Shown here one piece after another: positions 34,140-42,346 of a stretch of DNA of 64,000 nt. Both the position numbers and the translations under genes were made by a program. Under the pieces are notes generated by a model. The model was given only the letters and a program-made list of their open reading frames with translations. It was not told the DNA's origin and did not search any database. Numbering within the stretch: position 1 is the stretch's first letter; each line of letters starts with the position of its first letter. Source of the DNA: an uncultured Bacteroidales bacterium (GTDB taxonomy: Bacteria; Bacteroidota; Bacteroidia; Bacteroidales; P3). The DNA lies in the NCBI GenBank assembly GCA_946401725.1, contig CAMIVE010000002.1:40963-104962 (forward strand), read 5' to 3'.

Positions 34140-35993
34140 ATGTCCGACATCATCAACATACTGCCCGACAGTGTGGCCAACCAGATTGCCGCCGGCGAGG
34201 TGGTCGATCGGCCTGCGTCTGCCGTCAAGGAGCTGCTTGAAAACGCCCTCGACGCTGGCGCCACCGCCATCCAGCTTATCGTCAAAGACGCCGGCCGCAC
34301 ACTCATCCAAGTCGTCGACAACGGCTGCGGCATGACCGAGGGCGACGCCCGTCGCTGCTTCGAACGGCACGCCACCTCCAAAATCAAACAGGCCGACGAC
34401 CTCTTCGCCATCCGCACCATGGGTTTCCGCGGTGAAGCGCTGGCTTCCATCGCCGCAGTGGCGCAGGTGGAACTCAAGACACGTCAGCACGACAGCGAAT
34501 GGGGCACCCAGATCGTCATCGAAGGGTCCGACCTCAAGGAACAGTCGCCCTGCAGCTGCGCCCCCGGCACCTCCATCGCCGTCAAGAACCTTTTCTTCAA
34601 TATCCCCGCACGACGCAATTTCCTCAAGCGCGACAGCATCGAACTGTCACACATCGAAGAGATCTTCAAGCGCGTGGCATTGGCCAACTACACGGTCGAC
34701 TTCTCCTTCCACCACAACGGACGCCTGCTCTACGATCTCAAGTCGGGCAATTTCGCCCAGCGGATCACCGCCATCTTCGGACTCTCGTTCAAAGAACGGC
34801 TCTACCCTGTCGAGGAACAGACAGAACCGGTGAAAGTGCGCGGCTACGTGGGCAAGGCGGAGTTCGTCAAGCGGATGCGCGGCGAACAGTACCTCTTTGT
34901 CAATAACCGGTTCATCCGCCACAACGGGCTTTCCGCCGCCGTGGAAAGAGCCTACAGCGAACTCATCCCCGAACGGACCTACCCCTCCTACTTCCTTCTT
35001 CTCGAGGTTGACCCTCAGCGCATCGATGTGAATATCCACCCCACCAAGACCGAGGTCAAATTCCTCGACGAACAGGTCATCTTCGCCATCCTGCGCGCCG
35101 CCACCAAGAAAGCACTCGGACAGTTTTCCTTGGCTTCCGAACTGGAATTCAACCCTTCGACAGAAATCGACTTCACCCCCGCAGCCAAAGACTATATCCC
35201 TCATAAACCGACGGTCAGCTACAACCCCAGCTACAACCCCTTCCGCAGTACCTCCTCGGCTTCCGACGAACGGAAAGGCGGCTCCCGCAGCTTCACTCCC
35301 GACCGCACTCTTGATGCAGACATTAACGAGCCTCCCCGCGATTTCTTCGACAACGGACAACCGACGGACGCTCCACTGGAGCTGTTCGAAGGACAACCCG
35401 CCGCCGACAGCCAGACTACCGCAGCCTCCGGAGGGACGACACCTATCTCCTACCTCAACCGATACATCGTCACCACGCTCAAGTCGGGCATCGTCGTCAT
35501 CGACCAGCAGCGTGCCCACGAACGCATTCTCTACGAGAGACTCCTGCAACGCCGTGCCGCCGCCCAGCCATCAGCCCAGCAGCTGCTCTTCCCCGTCAAC
35601 TGCACCTTCAACGCCGCCGACAGCGAACTGCTGACCGAAATCACCCCCTCGCTGGAAGGTCTCGGTTTCGTCATACAGCCCCTCGGACAAAACACCTTTG
35701 TCGTGACTGCTGCGCCGAGCGACTTAGACGACAGCGACCTGCAGCAGGTGCTCAACTACCTGATAGGCGACTACAAGAACAGCATGATGCAGCGCTACAG
35801 CGACCGCGACAAGAGCATCTGCCTTTCCCTGGCACGACACATGGCTGTCCGCAGCGGCAAACCGCTCCAACCTGAAGAGATGCAGCACCTCATCGCCGAG
35901 CTTTTCAGCTGCCAGGCACCCGACATGTCCCCTTCCGGCAAACGAACCATGATCATCTTCAACGAGCAGGACCTGTCGGAGAGATTCAAATAA
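34140..35993 (+). CDS. mutL: DNA mismatch repair protein MutL
   Basis: 617 residues. GHL ATPase motifs are intact: ELLENALDAGAT, VDNGCGM, TMGFRGEALASI and the substrate-loop end SCAPGTSIAVKNLFFNIPAR. A Ser/Pro-rich linker leads to the C-terminal dimerisation/endonuclease domain. The metal-binding motif that reads DQHAxxERxxYE in endonuclease MutLs appears as DQQRAHERILYE, so nicking activity should be treated as likely but unproven. It forms a unit with the OmpA-family gene upstream and rhomboid downstream. Confidence 0.96.
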   Translation: MSDIINILPDSVANQIAAGEVVDRPASAVKELLENALDAGATAIQLIVKDAGRTLIQVVDNGCGMTEGDARRCFERHATSKIKQADDLFAIRTMGFRGEALASIAAVAQVELKTRQHDSEWGTQIVIEGSDLKEQSPCSCAPGTSIAVKNLFFNIPARRNFLKRDSIELSHIEEIFKRVALANYTVDFSFHHNGRLLYDLKSGNFAQRITAIFGLSFKERLYPVEEQTEPVKVRGYVGKAEFVKRMRGEQYLFVNNRFIRHNGLSAAVERAYSELIPERTYPSYFLLLEVDPQRIDVNIHPTKTEVKFLDEQVIFAILRAATKKALGQFSLASELEFNPSTEIDFTPAAKDYIPHKPTVSYNPSYNPFRSTSSASDERKGGSRSFTPDRTLDADINEPPRDFFDNGQPTDAPLELFEGQPAADSQTTAASGGTTPISYLNRYIVTTLKSGIVVIDQQRAHERILYERLLQRRAAAQPSAQQLLFPVNCTFNAADSELLTEITPSLEGLGFVIQPLGQNTFVVTAAPSDLDDSDLQQVLNYLIGDYKNSMMQRYSDRDKSICLSLARHMAVRSGKPLQPEEMQHLIAELFSCQAPDMSPSGKRTMIIFNEQDLSERFK

Positions 35994-36012
35994 CACCCAA
36001 CGACCACACACC

Positions 36013-36861
36013 ATGAACCAACAATACAGCCCCCAAGGCTTCCGCATGCTCCCCACCGGTGTCAAACACCTGCTGATCATCAACATCCTTTTCTTCGCTG
36101 CCACCCTTATCCTGCGCAAATCGCTCGGCTTCGACCTCGAGCAGCATCTGGCGCTCTATTTCGTGGACAGCGACATGTTCCGCCCCTGGCAGTACATCAC
36201 CTATATGTTCATGCACGGAAGTGTGGAGCATATCCTCTTCAACATGTTCGCCCTCTGGATGTTCGGTTATATCCTCGAAAACTTCTGGGGCACCCGCCGC
36301 TTCCTGGTCTTCTATTTTATTTGCGGCATCGGCGCCGGACTGGTCCACACGGCAGTCACCTGGATCACGTCGGCACCCGTTCTCAACGCCATCAACCTCT
36401 ACGCCTCCAATCCGTCGCCCGACGCACTGATACAAATCGCCAACGACCATTTCCGCGGCATCATCAACCCCGAATGGGTAACCGAGATCACCAACGCCTG
36501 GCGACAGGGCCAGTATGTTCCCGGCGGATTCGGTCTCATGACCTCCGACGCGCTGCTTGACCTCTACAACAAGGCCATCATCGGCATCCCCACCGTCGGA
36601 GCCTCCGGCGCCATCTACGGCATCCTGCTAGCTTACGGACTCATGTTCCCCAACCAATACATCTACCTGTATTTCTTCCTTCCCATCAAGGCTCGCTGGT
36701 TCGTCATCATCTACGCCGCCATCGAGCTCTTCACCGGCGTAACCGGCACCAACGACGGCATAGCCCATTTTGCACACCTGGGTGGCATGCTCTTCGGACT
36801 CCTCATGATTCTTTACTGGCGTAAAAAAGACCGCTCCGGCCATTGGAGCAACCCGATATGA
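36013..36861 (+). CDS. Rhomboid-family intramembrane serine protease
   Basis: 282 residues with six or more membrane helices. The conserved WR/loop region is present (FRPWQYITYMFMHGSVEHILFNMFALWMFG). The catalytic serine is in VGASGAIYGILLAYG and the histidine in GIAHFAHLGGMLFG. An insertion of about 80 residues separates the helices before the catalytic serine, as in many Bacteroidota homologues. Its substrate is not known. Its stop overlaps the rarD start (ATGA). Confidence 0.93.
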   Translation: MNQQYSPQGFRMLPTGVKHLLIINILFFAATLILRKSLGFDLEQHLALYFVDSDMFRPWQYITYMFMHGSVEHILFNMFALWMFGYILENFWGTRRFLVFYFICGIGAGLVHTAVTWITSAPVLNAINLYASNPSPDALIQIANDHFRGIINPEWVTEITNAWRQGQYVPGGFGLMTSDALLDLYNKAIIGIPTVGASGAIYGILLAYGLMFPNQYIYLYFFLPIKARWFVIIYAAIELFTGVTGTNDGIAHFAHLGGMLFGLLMILYWRKKDRSGHWSNPI

Positions 36862-37733
36862 CCCCCTACCGCAAAGGACTGATCTACGGACTGCTCTGCT
36901 ACACCATCTGGGGGCTGTTCCCGCTCTACTGGCGGCTGCTCGATCATGTCGACAGCTTCGAAATCCTCGCCCACCGCATGGTATGGTCGGCCGTGTTCAT
37001 GGTTACCCTCTTCATCGGCATCCGCCACATGCGGCTCCGGCAGCATATCCGTTCCCTCCGACAGTACCTGATGCTCCTGCTCACCGGCGCACTCATCTCC
37101 TTCAACTGGGGACTGTACATCTGGGCCATCAACCACGGCTACATCCTCCAGAGCAGTCTGGGCTATTATATCAACCCACTCGTCAACATCCTGCTGGGAC
37201 GCCTCTTCCTCCACGAACGGCTCAACCGGGCGCAGACCGTGGCACTCATCCTGGCACTGACCGGCGTACTCTATTTCACCATCGACTACGGCCACTTCCC
37301 GATTATCTCCATCGGACTGGCTCTCAGCTTCGGCATCTACGGTCTCTTGAAGAAAAAGATGGGACTCAACGCCACCCCTGCCCTCACGGTGGAGACCCTC
37401 TGGATGGCGCCCGCCGCGATTGCCTTTATCGTTTACTGCTACACCCAAGGCGACTCGGCCCTCAACACCTTCGAGCCTCTCACCTGGCTGCTCCTGCTCC
37501 TGGCCGGCGCCGTCACCGCCATCCCCCTGCTTCTGTATGGTAAAGCCGCCGAGCGGATCACCCTGACCGCCCTCGGCTTCCTGCAATACGTCTCCCCTAC
37601 GGGACAGTTCCTCATCGGCATCTTCGTCTACGGCGAGTCCTTCACCACCGCCCATATCGTCTGCTTCTGCTGCATCTGGGCCGGACTCACCTTCTTCTCC
37701 GTCGACACCATCCGCCGCCTGCGCCGGCATTAA
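36858..37733 (+). CDS. rarD: EamA-family permease RarD
   Basis: 291 residues from ATG 36858, overlapping the rhomboid stop; the track start at 36843 lies inside rhomboid. Ten membrane helices. The RarD-type opening GLIYGLLCYTIWGLFPLYW and the segments LISFNWGLYIWAINHGYILQ and LGYYINPLVNILLG are characteristic. Export of a small metabolite is the family expectation; RarD is named from chloramphenicol sensitivity and the substrate is unsettled. A bidirectional terminator follows. Confidence 0.9.
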   Translation: MTPYRKGLIYGLLCYTIWGLFPLYWRLLDHVDSFEILAHRMVWSAVFMVTLFIGIRHMRLRQHIRSLRQYLMLLLTGALISFNWGLYIWAINHGYILQSSLGYYINPLVNILLGRLFLHERLNRAQTVALILALTGVLYFTIDYGHFPIISIGLALSFGIYGLLKKKMGLNATPALTVETLWMAPAAIAFIVYCYTQGDSALNTFEPLTWLLLLLAGAVTAIPLLLYGKAAERITLTALGFLQYVSPTGQFLIGIFVYGESFTTAHIVCFCCIWAGLTFFSVDTIRRLRRH

Positions 37734-37753
37734 AACAGCCCCCTCCACTAAAC

Positions 37754-37790
37754 AAAAAAAAGGCTCACGTTTCACGTGAGCCTCTTGTTT
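37754..37790. terminator. Bidirectional intrinsic terminator between rarD and ilvE
   Basis: Stem GGCTCACGT (37761-37769), loop TTC, ACGTGAGCC (37773-37781). An A-run lies on the left and a T-rich tract on the right, so it can stop both convergent transcripts. Confidence 0.88.
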
Positions 37791-37809
37791 ATTAAGGGAA
37801 AACACACAT

Positions 37810-38823
37810 TTATTCCACAACGACGTTCCAGTGGTGGACATCTTCAATTTCGCCCAACTGGATACCGCGCAGGTGCTCATACAGCTTGGTGCTGATGGGA
37901 CCCGGCTTCTTGCCGAACTCGTAGCTCTTGCCTGCCTCGGGGTCGTCGATGCGCTCGATGGGGCTGATGACAGCGGCGGTACCGCAAGCACCGGCTTCCT
38001 GGCAATCGGCCAGCTCTTCGACGGCGATGGGACGACGTTCCACCTTGATACCCATATCCTCAGCCAGCTGCATGAGGCTCTTGTTGGTGATGGAAGGCAG
38101 GATGGAGGTCGACTTCGGCGTGATGTAGACACCGTCCTTGATGGCGAAGAAGTTGGCAGCGCCAGCCTCGTCGACATATTTCTTCTCCTTGGCATCCAGA
38201 TAGAACTCGCAGGCGTACTGACCGCCGTGGCAAGCCTCGACGTGAGCCTTCAGCGAAGCAGCGTAGTTGCCGCCCACCTTGTAGATACCGGTTCCCAGAG
38301 GAGCCGAACGGTCATACTTGCGGGTGATGACATAGGGGTTGGCCTGGAAACCGCCCTTGAAGTAAGGTCCCACGGGGGTAACGAAGATGAGGAAAAGGTA
38401 CTCGTTGGCGGGTTTCACACCCACGGTGATGCCGGTACCGATCATCAGAGGACGCAGATAGAGGCTGGCACCCGTGCCGTAAGGCGGGATGAAACGCTCG
38501 TTCATCTTGACAACCTTCTTGCACATCTCGATGAAACGGTCGGTGGGCATTTCAGGCATCATGATACCGCGGCTGGTGTTCTGCATACGGGCAGCGTTCT
38601 CGTCGGGACGGAACATACGGATTTTACCATCCTTGCAACGATAAGCCTTCAAGCCTTCGAAAGACTCCTGGCCATAGTGCAAACTTGAAGCAGCCATGTG
38701 GATGTTGATGGTCTCTTCGGAGGAAACCTCAATCTCACCCCATTTGCCGTCGCGATACCAGCAACGAACATTGTAATCCGTTTTTACGTAACCAAACGGA
38801 AGGTTTTGCCAATCTATATTCAT
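37810..38823 (-). CDS. ilvE: Branched-chain amino acid aminotransferase
   Basis: 337 residues, class IV PLP aminotransferase. Motifs: SSLHYGQESFEGLKAYRCKDG near the N-terminus, GTGIYKVGGNYAASL containing the PLP lysine region seen in the eukaryotic-type BCATs, and DEAGAANFFAIKDG. It exchanges amino groups between Leu/Ile/Val and 2-oxoglutarate. It is a single gene with its own promoter and terminator. Confidence 0.95.
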   Translation of the reverse strand: MNIDWQNLPFGYVKTDYNVRCWYRDGKWGEIEVSSEETINIHMAASSLHYGQESFEGLKAYRCKDGKIRMFRPDENAARMQNTSRGIMMPEMPTDRFIEMCKKVVKMNERFIPPYGTGASLYLRPLMIGTGITVGVKPANEYLFLIFVTPVGPYFKGGFQANPYVITRKYDRSAPLGTGIYKVGGNYAASLKAHVEACHGGQYACEFYLDAKEKKYVDEAGAANFFAIKDGVYITPKSTSILPSITNKSLMQLAEDMGIKVERRPIAVEELADCQEAGACGTAAVISPIERIDDPEAGKSYEFGKKPGPISTKLYEHLRGIQLGEIEDVHHWNVVVE

Positions 38824-38869
38824 GATATTTAGTTTTTTATTAATGTTTTACATTTATTTTTAGTAAATG

Positions 38870-38900
38870 CAAAGATAAACCAAAAAAGTGAATTGGCAAA
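38870..38900 (-). promoter_or_regulatory. Promoter of ilvE
   Basis: Minus strand TTTG (38900-38897), 19-nt spacer, TATCTTTG (38877-38870). The ilvE ATG is about 40 nt downstream. Confidence 0.72.
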
Positions 38901-38930
38901 AAAATAATTGAAAATGGATAAAAAGGTGAT

Positions 38931-38957
38931 AAAAAAAAGGAAACCGCAACGGTTTCC
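38931..38957 (-). terminator. Terminator of the tRNA-Met gene
   Basis: Minus strand GGAAACCG-TTG-CGGTTTCC followed by a run of eight T. It begins 8 nt after the tRNA 3' end and separates it from the ilvE promoter. Confidence 0.85.
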
Positions 38958-38964
38958 ATTTTTG

Positions 38965-39038
38965 TGGTCCCTCTTGGGCTCGAACCAAGGACCCGCTGAT
39001 TATGAGTCAGCTGCTCTAACCGACTGAGCTAAGGGACC
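38965..39038 (-). tRNA. tRNA-Met (anticodon CAT)
   Basis: A 74-nt cloverleaf: acceptor GGTCCCT/AGGGACC, D-arm GCTCAGTCGGTTAGAGC, anticodon stem GCTGA/TCAGC with loop CTCATAA, T-arm ending TTGGTTCGAGCCCAA. The acceptor starts with a normal G-C pair and the anticodon stem lacks the three G-C pairs of an initiator, so it is an elongator-type Met tRNA. A lysidine-modified Ile tRNA cannot be fully excluded. CCA is not encoded. Confidence 0.93.
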
Positions 39039-39093
39039 GAAACGACCTGGGAGAGACAGACGAAACTGAGTTCTCCGCGTCAATTTCGAGGTG

Positions 39094-39125
39094 CAAAAGT
39101 ACAAACAATTTGCGACATGGGCAAA
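39094..39125 (-). promoter_or_regulatory. Promoter of tRNA-Met
   Basis: Minus strand TTTG (39125-39122), 20-nt spacer, TACTTTTG (39101-39094), about 55 nt before the mature 5' end. Confidence 0.7.
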
Positions 39126-39274
39126 AAAAAATGACAACCCATCAAGGCATCCCCTCTAACTCGTTTATTTTCATAAATAATTTTTCATGGCGAAAAAAAG
39201 TTTTTTTCAATCAAAAAACACTTCCATTACGAATTATTTTGTAATTTTGCACCTTGAAAAATGATTGTTTTTGT

Positions 39275-39700
39275 ATGGCAAGAATCATGGCAATTGACTA
39301 TGGCAGAAAGCGTACGGGCTTGGCAGTGACCGACGAGTTGCAGCTCATTGCGACAGGGTTGACCACCGTGGAGACCTCCAAGCTGACGGCTTTCCTCGAC
39401 GACTATTGCCGCAAAGAGAAAGTGGAGCGTTTTGTGGTGGGCGAAGCCAAGCACATGGACAACACCCCATCCGAATCAGCCCAGTACATCGAACCTTTCG
39501 TTGCCTCCCTCTCCAAACGCTTTCCCGACATCCCCGTGTCGCGCATTGACGAACGCTTCACCTCCAAGATGGCGTTCCAAGCCATGATTGACGGCGGACT
39601 GCATAAGAAACAGCGTCAAAACAAAGGTCTGATTGACACCGTCAGCGCCGTCCTTATGCTCCAGAACTACATGCAACTACAATCTAACCTTAAAAAATAA
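39275..39700 (+). CDS. ruvX: Holliday junction resolvase-like RuvX/YqgF
   Basis: 141 residues from the ATG at 39275 (MARIMAIDYGRKRTGLAV). The track start at 39254 lies at most a few bases from the expected transcription start of the TAATTTTG box at 39242-39249. RNase H-like motifs: DYGRKRTG, VGEAKHMDN, RIDERFTS and LIDTVSAVLML. The family acts in 16S rRNA 5' maturation and has been proposed as a Holliday-junction resolvase. def follows after 17 nt. Confidence 0.94.
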   Translation: MARIMAIDYGRKRTGLAVTDELQLIATGLTTVETSKLTAFLDDYCRKEKVERFVVGEAKHMDNTPSESAQYIEPFVASLSKRFPDIPVSRIDERFTSKMAFQAMIDGGLHKKQRQNKGLIDTVSAVLMLQNYMQLQSNLKK

Positions 39701-39717
39701 CGAAAACCAAAGAACCC

Positions 39718-40284
39718 ATGATCCTCCCCATTGTAGGCTACGGCGACCCCATCCTCCGCAAGGAATCCGCCCCCATCACCAAAGACTATCCCGAACTCAA
39801 GCAACTCATCGACGACATGTTCGAGACCATGTACGCCGCCGACGGCGTAGGTCTCGCCGCACCCCAGATCGACCGTTCCATACAACTCGTGGTCATCGGA
39901 TTCCGCCCCTACGACGAGAAGACCGACACCTACGGAGAAGAAGACGAGCGCCATGTGCTCATCAACCCGGAGATTCTCGAGGAACGCGGGGAGAAGAAAT
40001 ACTTCAACGAGGGCTGTCTCAGCATCCCTGAAATCCATGAAGACGTGCTGCGTCCCGACACCATCCTGCTCCATTGGTTCGACGAAAATTTTGAGGAGCA
40101 CACCGAGGAAATCACCGGCATGTTCGCACGCGTCGCACAACATGAAATCGACCACCTGCACGGCAAAGTCTTCACCGACCGGCTCAGCTCCCTCAGAAAG
40201 ACCATGATCAAGCGCCGCCTCAACGAAGTGGCCGCCGGCAAAGTCAGCACCCGTTACCGCATGAAAAGAAACAGAAACAAATAA
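39718..40284 (+). CDS. def: Peptide deformylase
   Basis: 188 residues. It removes the formyl group from new N-terminal Met. The three motifs are present: GVGLAAPQI, NEGCLSIPE (metal Cys), and VAQHEIDHLHGK (HExxH). Compared with E. coli it has an insertion between motifs 1 and 2, as is common in Bacteroidota. It lies between ruvX and a TPR lipoprotein, probably cotranscribed. Confidence 0.96.
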   Translation: MILPIVGYGDPILRKESAPITKDYPELKQLIDDMFETMYAADGVGLAAPQIDRSIQLVVIGFRPYDEKTDTYGEEDERHVLINPEILEERGEKKYFNEGCLSIPEIHEDVLRPDTILLHWFDENFEEHTEEITGMFARVAQHEIDHLHGKVFTDRLSSLRKTMIKRRLNEVAAGKVSTRYRMKRNRNK

Positions 40285-40295
40285 TCCATACATCC

Positions 40296-40829
40296 ATGAA
40301 GAAAATATCCCTTATAATTTGCGCCATTGCGCTTGTAGCCGCAGTGGGTTGTAAGCAGAAAAACCATAAAATGAGTCACGACGAGTTACGTGCCGCCATC
40401 GACTCCATTGAAAAGCCGCTGATGAGTGCCGCCCAGTTCCAGCCCATCGACACCGTCAAAGGACGCAACCTTGTAGACCTATATGTGGAATTCGCAGACA
40501 ACTATTCCGACGACACCATCGCAGCCACCTACCTCCACCGTGCGGCCCAGGTGTGCAACGGGTTGGACTGCATCGACGAGATGGTCACCTACTACGACCG
40601 CGTTATCGACGAATATCCCGAATACAGGCATCTGGACGAATGCTATTACGAGAAAGGCATCTACCTTGACAATGCCGGACGTAAAGACGCCGCCCGCGAC
40701 GCCTACCAGCAGTTCCTCGACAACTACCCCAACCACTTCCTCGCCGAGGATATCCGCAAAGCCATTCCGCTACTCGACCTGTCCGACGAACTCCTTATCA
40801 AGCACCTCCAGCAGCAAGAAAAGAAATAA
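40296..40829 (+). CDS. TPR-like lipoprotein
   Basis: 177 residues. Lipobox VAAVGCKQK. The mature part is helical with TPR-type pairs: TYLHRAAQVCNGLDCIDEM, VTYYDRVIDEYPEY, RKDAARDAYQQFLDNYPNH and FLAEDIRKAIP. This fits a small outer-membrane assembly-type lipoprotein. It is the last gene of the ruvX-def unit and is followed by a strong terminator. Confidence 0.82.
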   Translation: MKKISLIICAIALVAAVGCKQKNHKMSHDELRAAIDSIEKPLMSAAQFQPIDTVKGRNLVDLYVEFADNYSDDTIAATYLHRAAQVCNGLDCIDEMVTYYDRVIDEYPEYRHLDECYYEKGIYLDNAGRKDAARDAYQQFLDNYPNHFLAEDIRKAIPLLDLSDELLIKHLQQQEKK

Positions 40830-40856
40830 GAAATCAATAACATAGAACATCATAGC

Positions 40857-40889
40857 AGGCGCCGCCCATCGGGCGGCGCCTACTGTTTA
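40857..40889 (+). terminator. Intrinsic terminator after the TPR lipoprotein
   Basis: Perfect 11-bp stem AGGCGCCGCCC (40857-40867), loop ATC, GGGCGGCGCCT (40871-40881), then ACTGTTTAT. It also marks the left edge of the defence island. Confidence 0.88.
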
Positions 40890-41238
40890 TCTATGAATGA
40901 TCTTGAAAAAGTCCAATGGTGCCAGTCCCCTGTCGCCAATATAATTCGTACAGAAAAACGATTTTTTTTCGTTTATCTGTACAAAATATGTATATTTGCA
41001 CTTGGAACAGAAAACCTTTATCGTTGTTCGACGTAAATTGTTTCTATTTCCTTTTATGGTGCGCCGTCGGCTTGGCCGACAAAGTGAATTGCCATTAATT
41101 GGTCGTTAATAAAAAATGGAGCCGCCACTATGGCTATCTCCTACGGTCAAGAAGCCATCTTACATCTTCTTATTCCTTGCTTTCATCGTATTCGACATCT
41201 GGCTGGGCTTCGCCTTTCATATCTGTGTATTTTTTGTT
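40890..41238. other. Intergenic region at left edge of defence island
   Basis: 349 nt with no supported gene. It contains a possible plus-strand promoter (TTTC at 40967-40970, 20 nt, TATATTTG at 40991-40998) and a small hairpin GTCGGC-TTG-GCCGAC at 41066-41080. Downstream of it the only ORFs (41099-41350, 41116-41394, 41130-41315) overlap the 3' end of abiH antisense. A short transcript without protein is possible. Confidence 0.4.
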
Positions 41239-42339
41239 TTATTTGGATGTTTTTATCAACGGTTCGCAGAATTCTTTGTTTACTACTCTATCTCGCATCA
41301 ATTTCATGTCGGTAAAGTTGCGGCTGATGTTTATTACCAACTCATTATAGTTATCTTCTCCATTATCTTTTATATAATAGTATGGTTTTATTGAGATACA
41401 GTTGCGATGTTCGAAGAGGGTGTTCAACAGCGTACGGTCGGAATTACCGCACGAGTGCCCCATAATAACGACTTGGAATGGGGCCGACTCGATGAATTCA
41501 AGCAAACGATGGTAGTTATCGTGCTCCAGATAGCGGATGGATTTCACGTGTCGCAAACATTCGTTGTCGTTTTGTTCTTTGAGCCTCTTATAATTCTCGT
41601 CCAACTCGTCCCCATAGCCGAAAATAACACTCGGTGGATCGTCTAAATGCCCGTGTATATGGTTAATTGTTACATTTGAATGACCATCCATATATAGTTT
41701 AGGGGTGTTGGTGTAGTTGAAGTTTAGTAGCATTAAATTTTCAAGTCCCCAAGAAACATCAGTATTATTTCTTTCTGACACGGCAACTTCCCTACGTTTT
41801 ACAGGTTTATATATCTTCTCGTTAACATCTTCAATTAAAGAGACATCCTTCTTAGTATTTTCTCCAAGATACTCAATCAGTTTGTTGCATAAATACTCAA
41901 GTTGTATGTTTAGTGAACGATAATTAACTGGCCGATGTATTTCAAAAGTGTGTTTAACTATGGTTAATTGTGAATAGTATTCTCGTTCAATATCCACCCA
42001 TTTTTTCGTTTCAATCTGTTTATTGATTTGTTCAAAGAAATTATCCGTGTATTTTAACAAACCAATATCTTTATTTTTTTTGATATAATTCACTAACAAG
42101 TTTCCATCCCACACTTTTGGTCTTTCATTATGAATAAAATATATCGACCAAAATTCATTCCAATTAAAATGACTGTCAATTAATTTAATGGAACACAACT
42201 CATCGGACAATTCATTCGTATGTTCTTTCAGCAACTGCATCCCCTTTTTGTCCCAATACCAGTTGATGAAATCCGCATAGCTTGTTTTCAAGCCGTGCGC
42301 TATGTCGAAGCCGTTTCCTATGAGTACAAGCCTGTTCAT
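41239..42339 (-). CDS. AbiH-family abortive infection protein
   Basis: 366 residues. The N-terminal signature LVLIGNGFDIAHGLKTSYADFINW is the hallmark of the AbiH family, and the later LLNFNYTNTP, NHIHGHLDD, FGYGDE and VVIMGHSCGNSD fit the SIR2-like Rossmann core these proteins share. AbiH confers phage resistance by an unsettled mechanism. The gene is markedly AT-rich compared with its surroundings. It starts 7 nt after the hsdS stop, so it belongs to the restriction-modification operon. Confidence 0.85.
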   Translation of the reverse strand: MNRLVLIGNGFDIAHGLKTSYADFINWYWDKKGMQLLKEHTNELSDELCSIKLIDSHFNWNEFWSIYFIHNERPKVWDGNLLVNYIKKNKDIGLLKYTDNFFEQINKQIETKKWVDIEREYYSQLTIVKHTFEIHRPVNYRSLNIQLEYLCNKLIEYLGENTKKDVSLIEDVNEKIYKPVKRREVAVSERNNTDVSWGLENLMLLNFNYTNTPKLYMDGHSNVTINHIHGHLDDPPSVIFGYGDELDENYKRLKEQNDNECLRHVKSIRYLEHDNYHRLLEFIESAPFQVVIMGHSCGNSDRTLLNTLFEHRNCISIKPYYYIKDNGEDNYNELVINISRNFTDMKLMRDRVVNKEFCEPLIKTSK

Positions 42340-42346
42340 TATATAA

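Noticed and set aside
36813-38195. 460-aa minus-strand ORF spanning rarD, a terminator and ilvE
   Set aside because: Crosses a bidirectional terminator and two well-supported genes; no family motif.
41116-41394. 92-aa hydrophobic plus-strand ORF
   Set aside because: Overlaps the conserved 3' end of abiH antisense and two competing frames exist; no start signal beyond a weak promoter-like box.
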